DNA of 64,000 nucleotides from QHXQ01 sp963788965 (GCA_963788965.1 CAWBIK010000004.1:1-64000); one strand, 5' to 3'. Counted from the first letter of the stretch, positions 21,562-31,048 are shown. Translations and numbers: made by a program. The notes: a model not told the origin generated them from the sequence alone.

Positions 21562-23838
21562 TTAAGGGCGGCGCGCGCTGCGTCTGCGCCTGACAGGCCG
21601 ACGTTGTGCCGGCCGCGCTGTCGGCTGTTGCACCTCGCCCGCGCTCGCCTCTTGCGCGAACCTGACGCTCGTGCCCGCGGCCGGGCGCGGAATCGTCACC
21701 GCAACGAACGGCGACGTGACGACCTGAGTTGTAATATCACCGGACGCAGGCCGGCGCTCCTCGACACTGACAGCAAGCACAGTGCCATCGCGCCGGATGC
21801 CGTCGAGCGCGACCGCGTAACCGCCCGTCGGTCGCCGCCCTTGAAAGACGACGACCACGGCCTGTGTCGTAAAGTTCAACTCCGGCGCAGCCCGGCCCGC
21901 GCCGATGACGCCCCACACGCGCTGCCAATCCTGCTCGTTCGTGATCAACTCGACCGCGCGCCCGTACTCGTGCCCGCTCGTCGTGCCCGTCGCCAGCACC
22001 GAGAACTCGACCACGCGCGTCTCGTCTTCAACGCCCGCGCCGCTCGCACTGTGCGCCGCGCCGTCCGTCCCTTCGCCAAGCAGCGCGAGGCGCAACACAC
22101 GCACGGGCGGCATGCCATAGCTGAGCAAACGGTCGTGAAACTCGCCGAGCCGGAAGGCATCACCCATGCGTTGCCGGTAGTCCGCGCGCAAACGCATGAT
22201 CTCCATCTTGCCGAGCGTGTAAACAAGATAAGTGGGATCGGCCGTGCCGCGTCGCGCCTCGCGTTCCGCGTTGGTGCGTTCCATGTAACCTTCGCGCATG
22301 AAGAACTCGACGCCCTGTTCGTAACTCATGCCCTGCGTGTGCAACTGCAAGCCGACGAGGTAACGACACAGACGCGTCAACGCCGCGCTCAACTGCGCGA
22401 GTCGCAGACGCGGATTGTTGCCGCCATAACCTTCGTCCAACATCATCTGCTCGCAATAGTGCGCCCAACCTTCGACGAAACCGGCCGAGCCTAACACGAC
22501 GCGCACGCGCGAAGTGGTACGCGGCAACGCAGACAGTTGATAGTAATGGCCGGGATAGACCTCGTGGATCGAAACGATGGGTAGTTGATAACGATTATAA
22601 AAACTTAAATGTTCTTCTCTGCGCCGCGTGTCCCACGCCGGATCGGGCGGCGTGACGTAGTAATAAGCCTCGGTCGCTGTGCGCTCGAACGGCCCCGGCG
22701 GGTCCATCGACGCGAACGAGAAAGCACGCGCGTACTCAGGCGTTTCGGCCACGGTCAGGTTCTCGCGCGTGGGCGGCGTCAAGATGTTGTTGGCGCGGAC
22801 GAACGCGCGTATGCGATCAAGTTCGGCGCGCGTCTCGCCGACCAGACCATCGGCCGTCGGATGTTCACGGCCGAGCAGGCGCAACACGTCGCGCACGTCG
22901 CGCCCCGGCGCAATCTCTTCGGCAACGGCGCGCATCTCGTTCTGCGTGCGGCGCAACTCGCGCTCGCCATCGGCGACGAGTTGTGCGAGCGGCGTCTCGA
23001 CCATCTCTTCATAGAGCAGCTTCTTGCGATAGTTCTCCGCGCCGATAGCGAACGCACCCTGCGAGCGCGCCAGCAGATCGCGCTGCAACCAGTCGGCGTA
23101 TGAACGAAGTGCTGTGACAACGTTGTCGTTGGCGTTGGCAAACTCTGAACGGCGCGCGGCCGACAGGCGACCGCCGCCCGCGTGCTCGAACATCTGCGGC
23201 ACGACGCGCTGGAAAAAATCCATGCTGCCCTGTGTCTGCGCGATGGCCGTCTCGGTGTAGGTGCGCGGCGGGTTCTGCAAGTTGGCGCGCGCTTCCGCGA
23301 GCAGGCGCGCGGCTTGACGTTCGCGCGCGAGCAGCGCATCGAGGCGTTGTTCGACGGGCGCGTAGTTGCGCTTGAGTATGTTGTCGATGCTTTCGGCGAG
23401 CAGGTGATTGTAGAGATTCGGATCGCGCTGCCACGTCCGCACGTCTTCGAGTTCGAGCAACTGTGCTTGCGCGTGCGCGCGCAGGACGAGGAAGTCATAA
23501 CGCGCGTCGGGCGACAGACGCCATTCGGGCGTGCGCGCCAGTTGCGCGAGCATCGCGCGCAGACGCCGCGCCTCACTCGTGATCGCTTCAGGGTTGCGCG
23601 TTTCCAGTTGCGCGTCGTAATCGTGCAGCCCCAACGCCGTCGCCCGCGTCGGGTTGAACTCGTAGTAGCCGCGCAAGTATTCGTCCGCGAGTTGCCGCAG
23701 GCGCGCGTCCGCAGCAGCGTTCACGCTTGATGCTGAAACGGGCCGCGGGTTGCGGCGACGTTGCGCGCCGACGGGCCACACGACGAGTTGTAACATCAGG
23801 AGCAGCACGCACACGCGCAGACAAGTTTTGCGACTCAT
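21562..23838 (-). CDS. DUF885 metallopeptidase fused to a PrcB-like C-terminal domain
   Basis: 758 aa exported protein (signal peptide to about GAQ, residue 26). The long helical DUF885 region ends with the putative zinc site SIHEVYPGHYYQL (HExxxxH) and EGWAHYCEQMMLDEG, as in this carboxypeptidase-like family. After ~585 residues a separate beta domain follows: VELITNEQDWQRVW, VVVFQGRRPTGGYAVAL, VTSPFVAVTIPRP. This matches the PrcB C-terminal type known from treponemal dentilisin complexes. The tail is Arg-rich. The start at 23838 precedes the signal peptide directly; further upstream codons are unsupported. Intact frame. Confidence 0.85.
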   Translation of the reverse strand: MSRKTCLRVCVLLLMLQLVVWPVGAQRRRNPRPVSASSVNAAADARLRQLADEYLRGYYEFNPTRATALGLHDYDAQLETRNPEAITSEARRLRAMLAQLARTPEWRLSPDARYDFLVLRAHAQAQLLELEDVRTWQRDPNLYNHLLAESIDNILKRNYAPVEQRLDALLARERQAARLLAEARANLQNPPRTYTETAIAQTQGSMDFFQRVVPQMFEHAGGGRLSAARRSEFANANDNVVTALRSYADWLQRDLLARSQGAFAIGAENYRKKLLYEEMVETPLAQLVADGERELRRTQNEMRAVAEEIAPGRDVRDVLRLLGREHPTADGLVGETRAELDRIRAFVRANNILTPPTRENLTVAETPEYARAFSFASMDPPGPFERTATEAYYYVTPPDPAWDTRRREEHLSFYNRYQLPIVSIHEVYPGHYYQLSALPRTTSRVRVVLGSAGFVEGWAHYCEQMMLDEGYGGNNPRLRLAQLSAALTRLCRYLVGLQLHTQGMSYEQGVEFFMREGYMERTNAEREARRGTADPTYLVYTLGKMEIMRLRADYRQRMGDAFRLGEFHDRLLSYGMPPVRVLRLALLGEGTDGAAHSASGAGVEDETRVVEFSVLATGTTSGHEYGRAVELITNEQDWQRVWGVIGAGRAAPELNFTTQAVVVVFQGRRPTGGYAVALDGIRRDGTVLAVSVEERRPASGDITTQVVTSPFVAVTIPRPAAGTSVRFAQEASAGEVQQPTARPAQRRPVRRRRSARRP

Positions 23839-23936
23839 GGACAGACGGAGGCTCCTTGCCACTACGAAATAACGATAAGCACGGGAGAGGATGCGCGTTA
23901 CGCGCCGGCCGCGAGAGTAACACAAAGAAATGATGA

Positions 23937-24000
23937 TGCGGAACGATGAATGCTGCCTGACAGGCAGGTTGCTCAGTCAGGCAGCATTCATCGTTCCGCA
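23937..24000. repeat. perfect 25-bp hairpin (family B relative)
   Basis: Arms 23937-23961 and 23976-24000, loop 14 nt. The arms contain AACGATGAATGC followed by TGCCTGAC, sharing the GATGAATG unit of family B. Between the DUF4870 and DUF885 genes, just after the DUF4870 stop. Confidence 0.85.
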
Positions 24001-24012
24001 GTCCGCGTTAGC

Positions 24013-24777
24013 TTATGACTTGCGCGGGCTGATTCGTTCGTTCAGCCACTTCGTCGCGTCGGCGAGCGGCCCGATGCGGTGTTCCTCGCCTTTCGAGACG
24101 CGAATCATAGAGATGATCATGAAGACGAACCCGGCGGCCCAGACAAGCCCGCCGCCAAAATTGCTGTGGGTGATAAAGCCGATGAAGGTGAACAGGTAGG
24201 AGAGGGCCATGATTGTCAGTTGCAGGGCCAACCCTTGCGACGCATGGAAGCGTGCGCGCACTTCGTGGCGCGGCACGAGCAGCAACTCGATCAGCGATGC
24301 CACCAACCCGATATAGAACGGCGCATATGGCAACATCGTCGTCCACTTCTCCGAGATGTTGACGCCGGCAACCGTGCGCTCGCGCGTAGCGAACGCGGGG
24401 GCGGGCGGCGCATAAGGTTGCTGATACGCGTTTGGCGGCGGTTGCTGATAAGGCGCAGCGGGCGGCGGCTGTTGATACTGGACGGGTGGCGGCGACTGTT
24501 GATAAGTCGGCGGGATGAAGATGGACGGGTAGCTTTGCGAGAACTGCTCGTCCATGCGGCGCGTCGGCGCGTCGGTCGGCGACGCAGCGCGCGGCGGCTC
24601 GCTCGACGGCGCGGGCTGCGGTGTGCCGGGCAGCCGGATCGTCTCCTGCTCGTTGCCGGGCATGCCGTCCGTCGAGCGTGGTTCGACGCCGCGCGTCGCG
24701 CCCCACATTTCGTCCGTCTGCCGCACGAAGTCCGGGTCGAGCGGGTCTGTGTCGTACTTGTTGCGCTTCTCTGACAT
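24013..24777 (-). CDS. DUF4870/Tic20-like membrane protein with Pro/Gln-rich N-terminus
   Basis: 254 aa. The first ~140 residues are disordered and rich in Pro, Gln and Tyr (repeats of YQQPPP). The C-terminal ~110 residues have about three membrane helices: MLPYAPFYIGLVASLIELLL, LALQLTIMALSYLFTFIGF and GLVWAAGFVFMIISMI, with the conserved RFHASQGLALQL between them, the hallmark of DUF4870. Function unknown; inner membrane. It follows the JAMM gene by 46 nt on the same strand. The start at ATG 24777 (MSEKRNKYDTD) has no strong SD. Confidence 0.85.
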   Translation of the reverse strand: MSEKRNKYDTDPLDPDFVRQTDEMWGATRGVEPRSTDGMPGNEQETIRLPGTPQPAPSSEPPRAASPTDAPTRRMDEQFSQSYPSIFIPPTYQQSPPPVQYQQPPPAAPYQQPPPNAYQQPYAPPAPAFATRERTVAGVNISEKWTTMLPYAPFYIGLVASLIELLLVPRHEVRARFHASQGLALQLTIMALSYLFTFIGFITHSNFGGGLVWAAGFVFMIISMIRVSKGEEHRIGPLADATKWLNERISPRKS

Positions 24778-24823
24778 AACAGGAAAGTTTACGAATTGCG
24801 CGCCCGCCGGGTTCACCTCAATG

Positions 24824-25240
24824 TTACTCCGCACTGAGGCCGTATTCCACCCGCTCCCAACGTTTTTCGTTCTCGAAGATGCGATACGCGCGCACGACCG
24901 CGCCGTCGCCACCCAACGCGATGATGAGATAGAGCGCGGCCGGGTAATAAGCCAAGCGCACGTCCGCCGCCGACGGCACAGGCTCGCGTGCGCGCGGGTG
25001 CGAGTGATAGATCGCCAGCAACTGTTCGCCGCGCTCGCGCATACGTCGCTGTGCCGCGAACAACTCGGCCGGTGCGCCCTCGTAAGCCGTCAACGGATCG
25101 CGTGCGACGTTACGCAGACGATAGACGTTCTCCGCGCGCCGGCCCCGTCCGCCCACCAGACCGCAACACTCGGCCGGCTCGACCTCGCGCGCGTGCGCGA
25201 CCAACTCTTCAACGTGCGCGCGCCGGAGCGTGATGAGCAC
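24824..25240 (-). CDS. JAMM/MPN (M67) metallopeptidase
   Basis: 138 aa single-domain Mov34/MPN protein. Catalytic Glu in EPAECCGLVGG and zinc motif YHSHPRAREPVPSAAD. Bacterial members act on C-terminal conjugates of ubiquitin-like sulfur carriers (cysteine or thiosulfate assimilation) or on other isopeptides. The spacing between the second His and the Ser is eight residues, one more than the usual seven. Start GTG 25240 is chosen because AGGAG lies 9 nt upstream and this avoids overlap with aspS, whose stop is 47 nt earlier. No ThiS/MoaD-like partner is visible nearby, so the substrate is open. Confidence 0.87.
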   Translation of the reverse strand: MLITLRRAHVEELVAHAREVEPAECCGLVGGRGRRAENVYRLRNVARDPLTAYEGAPAELFAAQRRMRERGEQLLAIYHSHPRAREPVPSAADVRLAYYPAALYLIIALGGDGAVVRAYRIFENEKRWERVEYGLSAE

Positions 25241-25287
25241 GACGAACGATCTCCTGTCAGACCGCGCCCGACGGCGTGGCCGCACGT

Positions 25288-27099
25288 TTACTCTTCCACG
25301 ATGCGGATGTGCAGTTCATTAAGTTGCTGCCGGTCGATGCCGCCGGGCGCGTCGATCATCAGATCGGCGGCCGAGGCGGTCTTCGGAAACGCCATCACGT
25401 CGCGTATGTTGTCGGTCGGCGTCATCGCCATCATCAAACGTTCGATGCCGGACGCGATGCCGCCGTGCGGCGGCGTGCCGTATTCAAGCGCGTCGAGGAA
25501 GAAGCCGAAGCGCGCGCGCGCCGTCTCTTCGCTCATGCCGAGCGCCTGAAAGATGAGCCGCTGCACGTCCTGCCGGTGAATACGGATCGAGCCGCCCGCG
25601 ACCTCTATGCCGTTGATCACCGTATCGTAAGCCTTCGCGCGAATCTGACCAAGCAGGTGCGGCTCGTTGTGCGTCAGCGCGCGCTCCAAGAGCGGCAGGT
25701 CTTCGTCGAGCGACGAGGTGAACGGATGATGCATCGCGTAATAACGTCCGTCGTCTTCGTGATACTCGAACATCGGAAACTCCGTCACCCACAGCGGCTT
25801 GAACACATTCGCCGGGATCAACTTCTCGCGCTTAGCGACCTCGATGCGCAACGCGCCGAGACTCGACGCGACCGTCGCCGCTTTGCCCGCGACGATCAGC
25901 ACCGCATCGCCCGGCTGCGCGCCCGCCGTTTCGGCGATGCTCTGCACGCCCTCTGCGCCCAACGCTTTCAAGAGCGACGAAGACAACTCGTCGCCCAACT
26001 TGATCCACGCGAGCGCGCCCGCGCCATAACGTTTGACGAACTCCTGCAACTCGTCAAGCTGCTTGCGCGACCACTTCGCGCCGCCACGCACGACCAAGCC
26101 CTTCACTTCCCCACGCGCTTCGAGCGCCGCCGCGAACGGCGCGAACGTCGTCCCTTCGAGCGCGGGCGCGAGGTCTTGCAACTCCATCTCGAAGCGCAGG
26201 TCGGGCTTGTCGCTGCCGTAGCGCCTGAGCGCCTCGGCATAAGAGAGGCGCGGGAACGGCACAGGCAATTCAATATTCAAGGCCTCGCGGAAGACACGCG
26301 CGAACAAGCCCTCGACCAGTTCATAAATCTGCTCTAACGATGGAAAGCTCATCTCCACGTCAAGCTGCGTGAACTCCGGTTGACTATCCGCGCGCAGGTC
26401 CTCGTCGCGGAAGCAGCGCGCGATCTGGTAGTAGCGATCCAGCCCCGCGATCATGCACAACTGCTTGAACAACTGCGGCGACTGTGGCAACGCATAGAAC
26501 TTGCCATGATGCAGCCGCGACGGCACAACGTAATCGCGCGCGCCTTCCGGCGTTGACTTGATCAAGATCGGCGTCTCGATCTCCGTGAACCCCTGCTCGT
26601 CCATGTAGCGGCGGATCGCGCCGACGGCACGCGCGCGCAGCCGCAGATTCGCTTGCAGCGCGGGCCGGCGCAGATCGAGATAACGATACTTCAACCGCAC
26701 GTCCTCGCTCGCCATCCCGTCCGAAGACGCAACTTCAAGCTGGAACGGCAGCGTCCGCGCCGTGTTCAAGATGAGCAACTCGCGCGCTTGCACCTCGACC
26801 GCGCCCGTCGCCAACTTCGCATTGCGCTGCCCCTCTTCGCGCGCCACCACTTCGCCCGTCACGGCGATGACATACTCGCCGCGCACCTCTTTCGCTTTCG
26901 CATGAGCCGCGGCCGCGTCCTCCGCATCAAACACCACTTGCGTGATGCCGTCGCGGTCGCGCAGATCGAAGAAGGTCAGCGGCCCGAAGTCGCGCCGTCG
27001 CGCAACCCAGCCCATCAACGTCACCGTCTGCCCCACATGTTCGGCGCGCAACTGCCCGCACGAATGCGTGCGTCGTAAATCTCCTAAGTTATCGAGCAT
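25288..27099 (-). CDS. aspS: aspartate-tRNA ligase
   Basis: 603 aa class IIb aminoacyl-tRNA synthetase charging tRNA-Asp (possibly also tRNA-Asn). N-terminal OB-fold anticodon-binding domain (VTLMGWVARRRDFG, FFDLRDRDGITQVVF). Catalytic core: motif 1 around GFTEIETPILIKSTPEGARD, motif 2 RCFRDEDLRADSQPEFTQLD, and motif 3 near HGGIASGIERLMM. The GAD insertion domain lies between motifs 2 and 3. Motif 3 reads IASGIERL where LALGLDRL is more usual. Complete and in one frame; 81 nt downstream of hisS, consistent with co-transcription. Confidence 0.96.
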   Translation of the reverse strand: MLDNLGDLRRTHSCGQLRAEHVGQTVTLMGWVARRRDFGPLTFFDLRDRDGITQVVFDAEDAAAAHAKAKEVRGEYVIAVTGEVVAREEGQRNAKLATGAVEVQARELLILNTARTLPFQLEVASSDGMASEDVRLKYRYLDLRRPALQANLRLRARAVGAIRRYMDEQGFTEIETPILIKSTPEGARDYVVPSRLHHGKFYALPQSPQLFKQLCMIAGLDRYYQIARCFRDEDLRADSQPEFTQLDVEMSFPSLEQIYELVEGLFARVFREALNIELPVPFPRLSYAEALRRYGSDKPDLRFEMELQDLAPALEGTTFAPFAAALEARGEVKGLVVRGGAKWSRKQLDELQEFVKRYGAGALAWIKLGDELSSSLLKALGAEGVQSIAETAGAQPGDAVLIVAGKAATVASSLGALRIEVAKREKLIPANVFKPLWVTEFPMFEYHEDDGRYYAMHHPFTSSLDEDLPLLERALTHNEPHLLGQIRAKAYDTVINGIEVAGGSIRIHRQDVQRLIFQALGMSEETARARFGFFLDALEYGTPPHGGIASGIERLMMAMTPTDNIRDVMAFPKTASAADLMIDAPGGIDRQQLNELHIRIVEE

Positions 27100-27147
27100 A
27101 GCTGTTATTGAATCGTGAAGCGAAAACTACACCAGTCCGAATTTTTA

Positions 27148-27209
27148 ACCACCAAGACACGAAGACACGAATGATAATGATCAAGTTTGTCTCTTCGTGT
27201 CTTGGTGGT
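27148..27209. repeat. family A inverted repeat overlapping hisS 3' end
   Basis: Perfect 17-bp arms 27148-27164 and 27193-27209 (ACCACCAAGACACGAAG). If the hisS frame is followed, its stop codon (27181-27183) and last ~9 codons lie inside this element. Confidence 0.82.
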
Positions 27210-28585
27210 CAATATTCTGATCACTCATTATTTCACGCAACGTCGCGGCCACTGCCACGCGGCTCGACGTGCGCTGTTCGCCGGAGCGCATGTCCTTCAA
27301 AGAGACTTCGCCGCGCGCGCGCTCGTCGGGGCCCGCCACGACGACGAACGGCACGCCCGCGCCGCCGCATACTTGAACTGCTTGCCGACTTTATCGCCCG
27401 CCTCCGGGTACACATCAACACGCAGCCCCGCCGCGCGCAACTCCCGCGCAAGCGCAAGCGCATCCGTCGACCGACTCTTCATCCCAGATCGTCACCATCA
27501 CATCGGCTGGTGCGTTGTCAAGTGCTGGCGGAAACATCGCGCGCTCGGTCATCACGACGATGATGCGCTCAAGCCCGAGCGAGAAGCCGCACGCCGGAAT
27601 ATCGCGGCCCGAAAACATGCCGACCAAGTTGTCGTAGCGCCCACCGCCGCCAAGACTACCCGCCAGATCGGGCACGCTGATCTCCATGATCGCGCCGGTG
27701 TAGTACGACAGTCCGCGCGCTAGACTTGGGTCTAATCTTAATTCTGCCATGTGCACTGGTGCGTTTCAGCGTACTTCAATATCCGCCGCAACTCCTGAAT
27801 GCCGCGCTGCGTCAGCACTGTAGGCCGACGAATTGACCAAATCCGATTCACTTCAGCGATTGAAGTCGTTCCAGCTCGGGTCTATCTTGTCAGACGTCTT
27901 TAATTCGAGAAAACCAACTGAGGAGTCGCTCGCCCGCCGCAGGAGGAATATTCCTTTCACTGAACTCTACTCTCACTCCTTCAACGCCAATCTTATCCAA
28001 CTTGTCGAGACGCAACGAGCGCATCGGCATGTTGTTGGCGGTGCGACTCCAACGGTTCAAGCACGCCGGATAGATGACCGGTGATTCAGACGGATAATGA
28101 AGTCATTAAACCCCAGTTTCACGAGCACGTCACTGACAGCCGCGCAGAACTCCGCCTTCGACGATCATCGAGCGCGAGCCGATGGCGTCCACGTCGCACT
28201 GGTAGAACTCGCGGAAGCGACCGCGCGCCGGGCGGTCTGCGCGCCAGACGGGTTGAATCTGGTAACGCTTGAAAAACTTCGGCAGTTTGTCGCCGTATTC
28301 GGCGACGACGCGCGCGAGCGGGACGGTCAGATCGTAGCGCAAGGCGAGATCAGCTTGGCCGGTCTTTTCGTGTTCGCCGCGCTTGAGAATTTTGAAGATG
28401 AGTTGGTTGCCTTCTTCGCCGTACTTGCCCAGAAGCGTTTCTATGTTCTCGACCGCGGGCGTCTCCAACGGCTCGAACCCGTAACGCTCATAGACCTCGC
28501 GGATCACGCCGACGACGTACTCGCGCCGCCGCACGTCCACCGGCAAAAAATCACGCATCCCCCGCGCTGGTTGTGTCTTTGACAT
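27181..28585 (-). CDS. hisS: histidine-tRNA ligase, heavily frame-broken
   Basis: Class II synthetase charging tRNA-His. Recognisable pieces in order: ARGMRDFLPVDVRRRE (N-terminus), ADLALRYDLTVPLARVVA and KRYQIQPVWRADRPARGRFR (motif 2), REFYQCDVDAIG, then AAVSDVLVKLGFNDFIIRLN, a divergent middle (SERNIPPAAGERLLSWFSRI), LARGLSYYTGAIMEI, GGGGRYDNLVGMFSG, and motif 3 CGFSLGLERII, followed by the anticodon-binding domain (LRVDVYPEAGDKVGKQFKYA). At least six frame changes occur. Since hisS is essential and all motifs survive, assembly indels are the simplest explanation. The region ~27757-28130 is visibly more AT-rich than its surroundings. Confidence 0.85.
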
Positions 28586-28591
28586 AAAACA

Positions 28592-28656
28592 GTAGACAGT
28601 AGGCGGCAAGCAGTAGACAGTTAAAGGCAGGTCTGTAATCACTGCCTACTGTCTAC
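28592..28656. repeat. family C hairpin (CAGTAGACAGTAGGC type)
   Basis: Perfect 13-bp core arms 28592-28604 and 28644-28656, built of GTAGACA/GTAGGC units with a further partial copy between them. Fills the gap between the gamma carbonic anhydrase stop and the hisS start. Confidence 0.82.
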
Positions 28657-28666
28657 CGTCTACTGC

Positions 28667-29176
28667 TTACTCTTCCTTGTATTGCTTCGTGTATTCGATG
28701 TAGTTCTGCCAGTAACGATCAAGCCCGGCGACCTCTTCATCCGTGAGCGGGCGCTTAACTTTCGCGGGCACGCCGACGACGAGCGAGCGCGGCGGCACTT
28801 TCGTGCCGGGACTCAGGAGCGCGCCCGCCGCGACGAGTGAGTACGCGCCGACGCGCACGTCGTCCATGACGATTGCGCCCATGCCGACGAGACAGCCGCG
28901 CTCGATGTAGCAGCCGTGCAGCGTGACGTTGTGCCCGACCGTGACTTCATCTTCGAGAATGGTGGCGTGCGTGCCGTTGCTGACGTGGACGACCGTGCCG
29001 TCTTGTATGTTGGTGCGCGCACCGATGCGTATGTGGAACACGTCGCCGCGCACGACCGCGCCGAACCAGATGGACGACTCCGCGCCGATCTCCACGTCGC
29101 CGATGACGACGGCCGTATCGGCTATGTAAGCCGTCGGATGAATCTGCGGGTGCTGGCCGCGAAAGGGTCGAATCAT
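28667..29176 (-). CDS. gamma carbonic anhydrase family protein
   Basis: 169 aa left-handed parallel beta-helix of hexapeptide repeats; trimers bind metal at subunit interfaces. Metal-ligand histidines sit in GTVVHVSNGTHAT and VGHNVTLHGC, positions equivalent to the three His of gamma-class carbonic anhydrases. The N-terminus MIRPFRGQHPQIHPTAYIAD and C-terminal helix DEEVAGLDRYWQNYIEY are typical of the YrdA/CaiE group. It lacks the acidic loop of the methanogen Cam enzyme, so CO2 hydration is not certain. First gene of the hisS-aspS minus-strand series. Confidence 0.92.
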   Translation of the reverse strand: MIRPFRGQHPQIHPTAYIADTAVVIGDVEIGAESSIWFGAVVRGDVFHIRIGARTNIQDGTVVHVSNGTHATILEDEVTVGHNVTLHGCYIERGCLVGMGAIVMDDVRVGAYSLVAAGALLSPGTKVPPRSLVVGVPAKVKRPLTDEEVAGLDRYWQNYIEYTKQYKEE

Positions 29177-29412
29177 GCGCGCGGTTAACCTCTTCGGTCA
29201 GATAGCCTGCGCCGGCAGGCCCTTAAGAAAGCGTTGACGGTAGCACGGCGCGCGCGCGCGGAGCAAGCGACTTGGTTGCGCGCACCTAAGCGGTGCAAGT
29301 TCCGCGTGTGCCCGACATTCTAACCGCAGCAGACCTCGCGTCGGTAAACATCATGAACGCTCGCTCGGAGGCCGCTGCGCTGGCCTTATCGGTCGAGGGG
29401 AGGACAGAGAAC

Positions 29413-30951
29413 ATGCGCCGTCCACAGTCAAGTAAAAGTTTCTGGCTCGTCAATCTGTTTACGCTTTGCGCCGTCGTCGCGCTCTGGGCCGGCACGCCCG
29501 CGCCGAAACAACAACACGCGGCCGCGCAGACGCCGCAGACGCCCGGCCAAGTTGCGAGCAAGACCAAACAGATACAGATCAATCTCGACCGCGCCGTCGC
29601 CGTCAAACTGCCGGAGATGGCGCACGACCTGAAGGCTGCGCCCTTCAAGACGACGGACGGCAAAGACGGTTGGGCGTTGCGCATCCCCGGCGGTCGCCCC
29701 ATCGCCACGCCCGCTTACGCCGACGGCCTTCTATTCGTCGGCGGCGGCTACGGTTCGCACGAGTTCTATGCCTTCGACGCCGCGACGGGCGCGTTGCGTT
29801 GGCAAGTGAAGACTTCGGACGACGGCCCGACGGCCGCGGTCGTGGAAGACGGACTCGTCGCTTTCAACACGGAGAGTTGCACAGTGATCGTGGTGGATGC
29901 AAAGACGGGCAAACTCGTCTGGCAAGAATGGCTCGGCGATCCGCTGATGAGTCAACCGGCGATTGCGAACGGGCGACTCTACATCGCCTTCCCTGCGGGC
30001 CAGCGCGGGAACAAACGAACGTTACAGCAGCAATCCAACGGGCGCGCTCAGACGAGCCACAGGCTCTTATGTGCGGACCTACGCACGGGCCGGCACATTT
30101 GGGAACAAGACATCACGGCCGATGTGATCTCCGCGCCGGTTATCTCCGGCGATAAGATTTATCTGACCTGCTTCAACGGCACTTCGTTCGCGCTCAACGC
30201 AGCGGACGGCTCAATCGTCTGGCGCAAAGAGAACGCCAGCACGAGCGCGCCCGTCGTCGCAGGCGATCAGGTCGTCATCACACAGAAAGAGAAGACCGGC
30301 GCGGACGATTACGAAGGCATCAAGCGCATTGATGCGCGCCGTGGCGAGGAACGCGACAAGAATCTGATCGCCAGAGAGCCAGCCGCTTATCTCGGCACGA
30401 ACAAGGGCGGCGGCGTGGCCTTGAAAGCGGAGACGCAAGCGGCGCTCGATGCTTCGGTCGGCTTCGGCGGCGGTGCGCCCGCCGCGGCCAACATCTCCGC
30501 GGCCAACACGCACGTCGGCGTGAACACGGTCGCGGGCGGTTGGGCTTATCAAGGCTCGCGCGCCGCCTACAGACGCGGGCGCGTCCACAACGCGCAGGGG
30601 CGTTATCTCAACTCGGTCAGCGCCGCCGACGGGCAACTGAGTTGGCGCGCGGAAGTGCAGGGGCAAGGGGTGGACCGACAGGCACAGGTCTTCTCGCCGC
30701 CCGCGCTCGGCGACGCGAACATGTACCTGACGAGCCTGCTCGGCCACTTCATCGCCGTCAATCAGCAAGACGGTGCGCCGCGTTTCATCTACGCCTTCAA
30801 TCAACCGATGGCCTTTCAGCCCATGCTCGCCGCCGGCAACGTCTACGCGGGCACAGCCAACGGCATGTTGATCTGCCTCAAGACCGGCGACATGGACGCC
30901 GATGGCTGGTACGCATGGGGCGGCAACGCGCAACACAACAAGAGCGACTAA
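29413..30951 (+). CDS. secreted PQQ-repeat beta-propeller protein
   Basis: 512 aa exported protein. N-terminal membrane or signal segment (FWLVNLFTLCAVVALWAG), then a propeller of PQQ-like/quinoprotein repeats with Trp-docking motifs: DAATGALRWQVKT, DAKTGKLVWQEWLG, TGRHIWEQDI, NAADGSIVWRKEN, SAADGQLSWRAEV. No PQQ-binding or metal-binding catalytic residues are evident, so it is more likely a binding scaffold like BamB than a dehydrogenase. Start ATG 29413 is chosen because GGGGAGG stands 9 nt upstream; earlier in-frame starts lack one. Confidence 0.88.
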   Translation: MRRPQSSKSFWLVNLFTLCAVVALWAGTPAPKQQHAAAQTPQTPGQVASKTKQIQINLDRAVAVKLPEMAHDLKAAPFKTTDGKDGWALRIPGGRPIATPAYADGLLFVGGGYGSHEFYAFDAATGALRWQVKTSDDGPTAAVVEDGLVAFNTESCTVIVVDAKTGKLVWQEWLGDPLMSQPAIANGRLYIAFPAGQRGNKRTLQQQSNGRAQTSHRLLCADLRTGRHIWEQDITADVISAPVISGDKIYLTCFNGTSFALNAADGSIVWRKENASTSAPVVAGDQVVITQKEKTGADDYEGIKRIDARRGEERDKNLIAREPAAYLGTNKGGGVALKAETQAALDASVGFGGGAPAAANISAANTHVGVNTVAGGWAYQGSRAAYRRGRVHNAQGRYLNSVSAADGQLSWRAEVQGQGVDRQAQVFSPPALGDANMYLTSLLGHFIAVNQQDGAPRFIYAFNQPMAFQPMLAAGNVYAGTANGMLICLKTGDMDADGWYAWGGNAQHNKSD

Positions 30952-30956
30952 ATGCA

Positions 30957-31048
30957 CAGGATGAAGGCTGAATGCTGAGTACTGAAGGCTGAATGAAAGA
31001 CGAACTGATCTTTCTTCAGCCTTCATCATTCTGCATTCATCCTTTTTC
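30957..31048. repeat. family B hairpin, variant stem
   Basis: Outer arms around AGGATGAAGGCTGAATGC and GCATTCATCCTTTTT; inner stem TGAAGGCTGAA with TTCAGCCTTCA. The centre GAATGAAAGACGAACTGATC closely matches the centres at 16165 and 55930 although the stem sequence differs. The run CCTTTTT after the stem could also terminate the PQQ transcript. Confidence 0.78.

Noticed and set aside
27833..28084. 83-codon plus-strand frame inside hisS
   Set aside because: The opposite strand still encodes HisS-like sequence there, so this is a by-product of the AT-rich patch.
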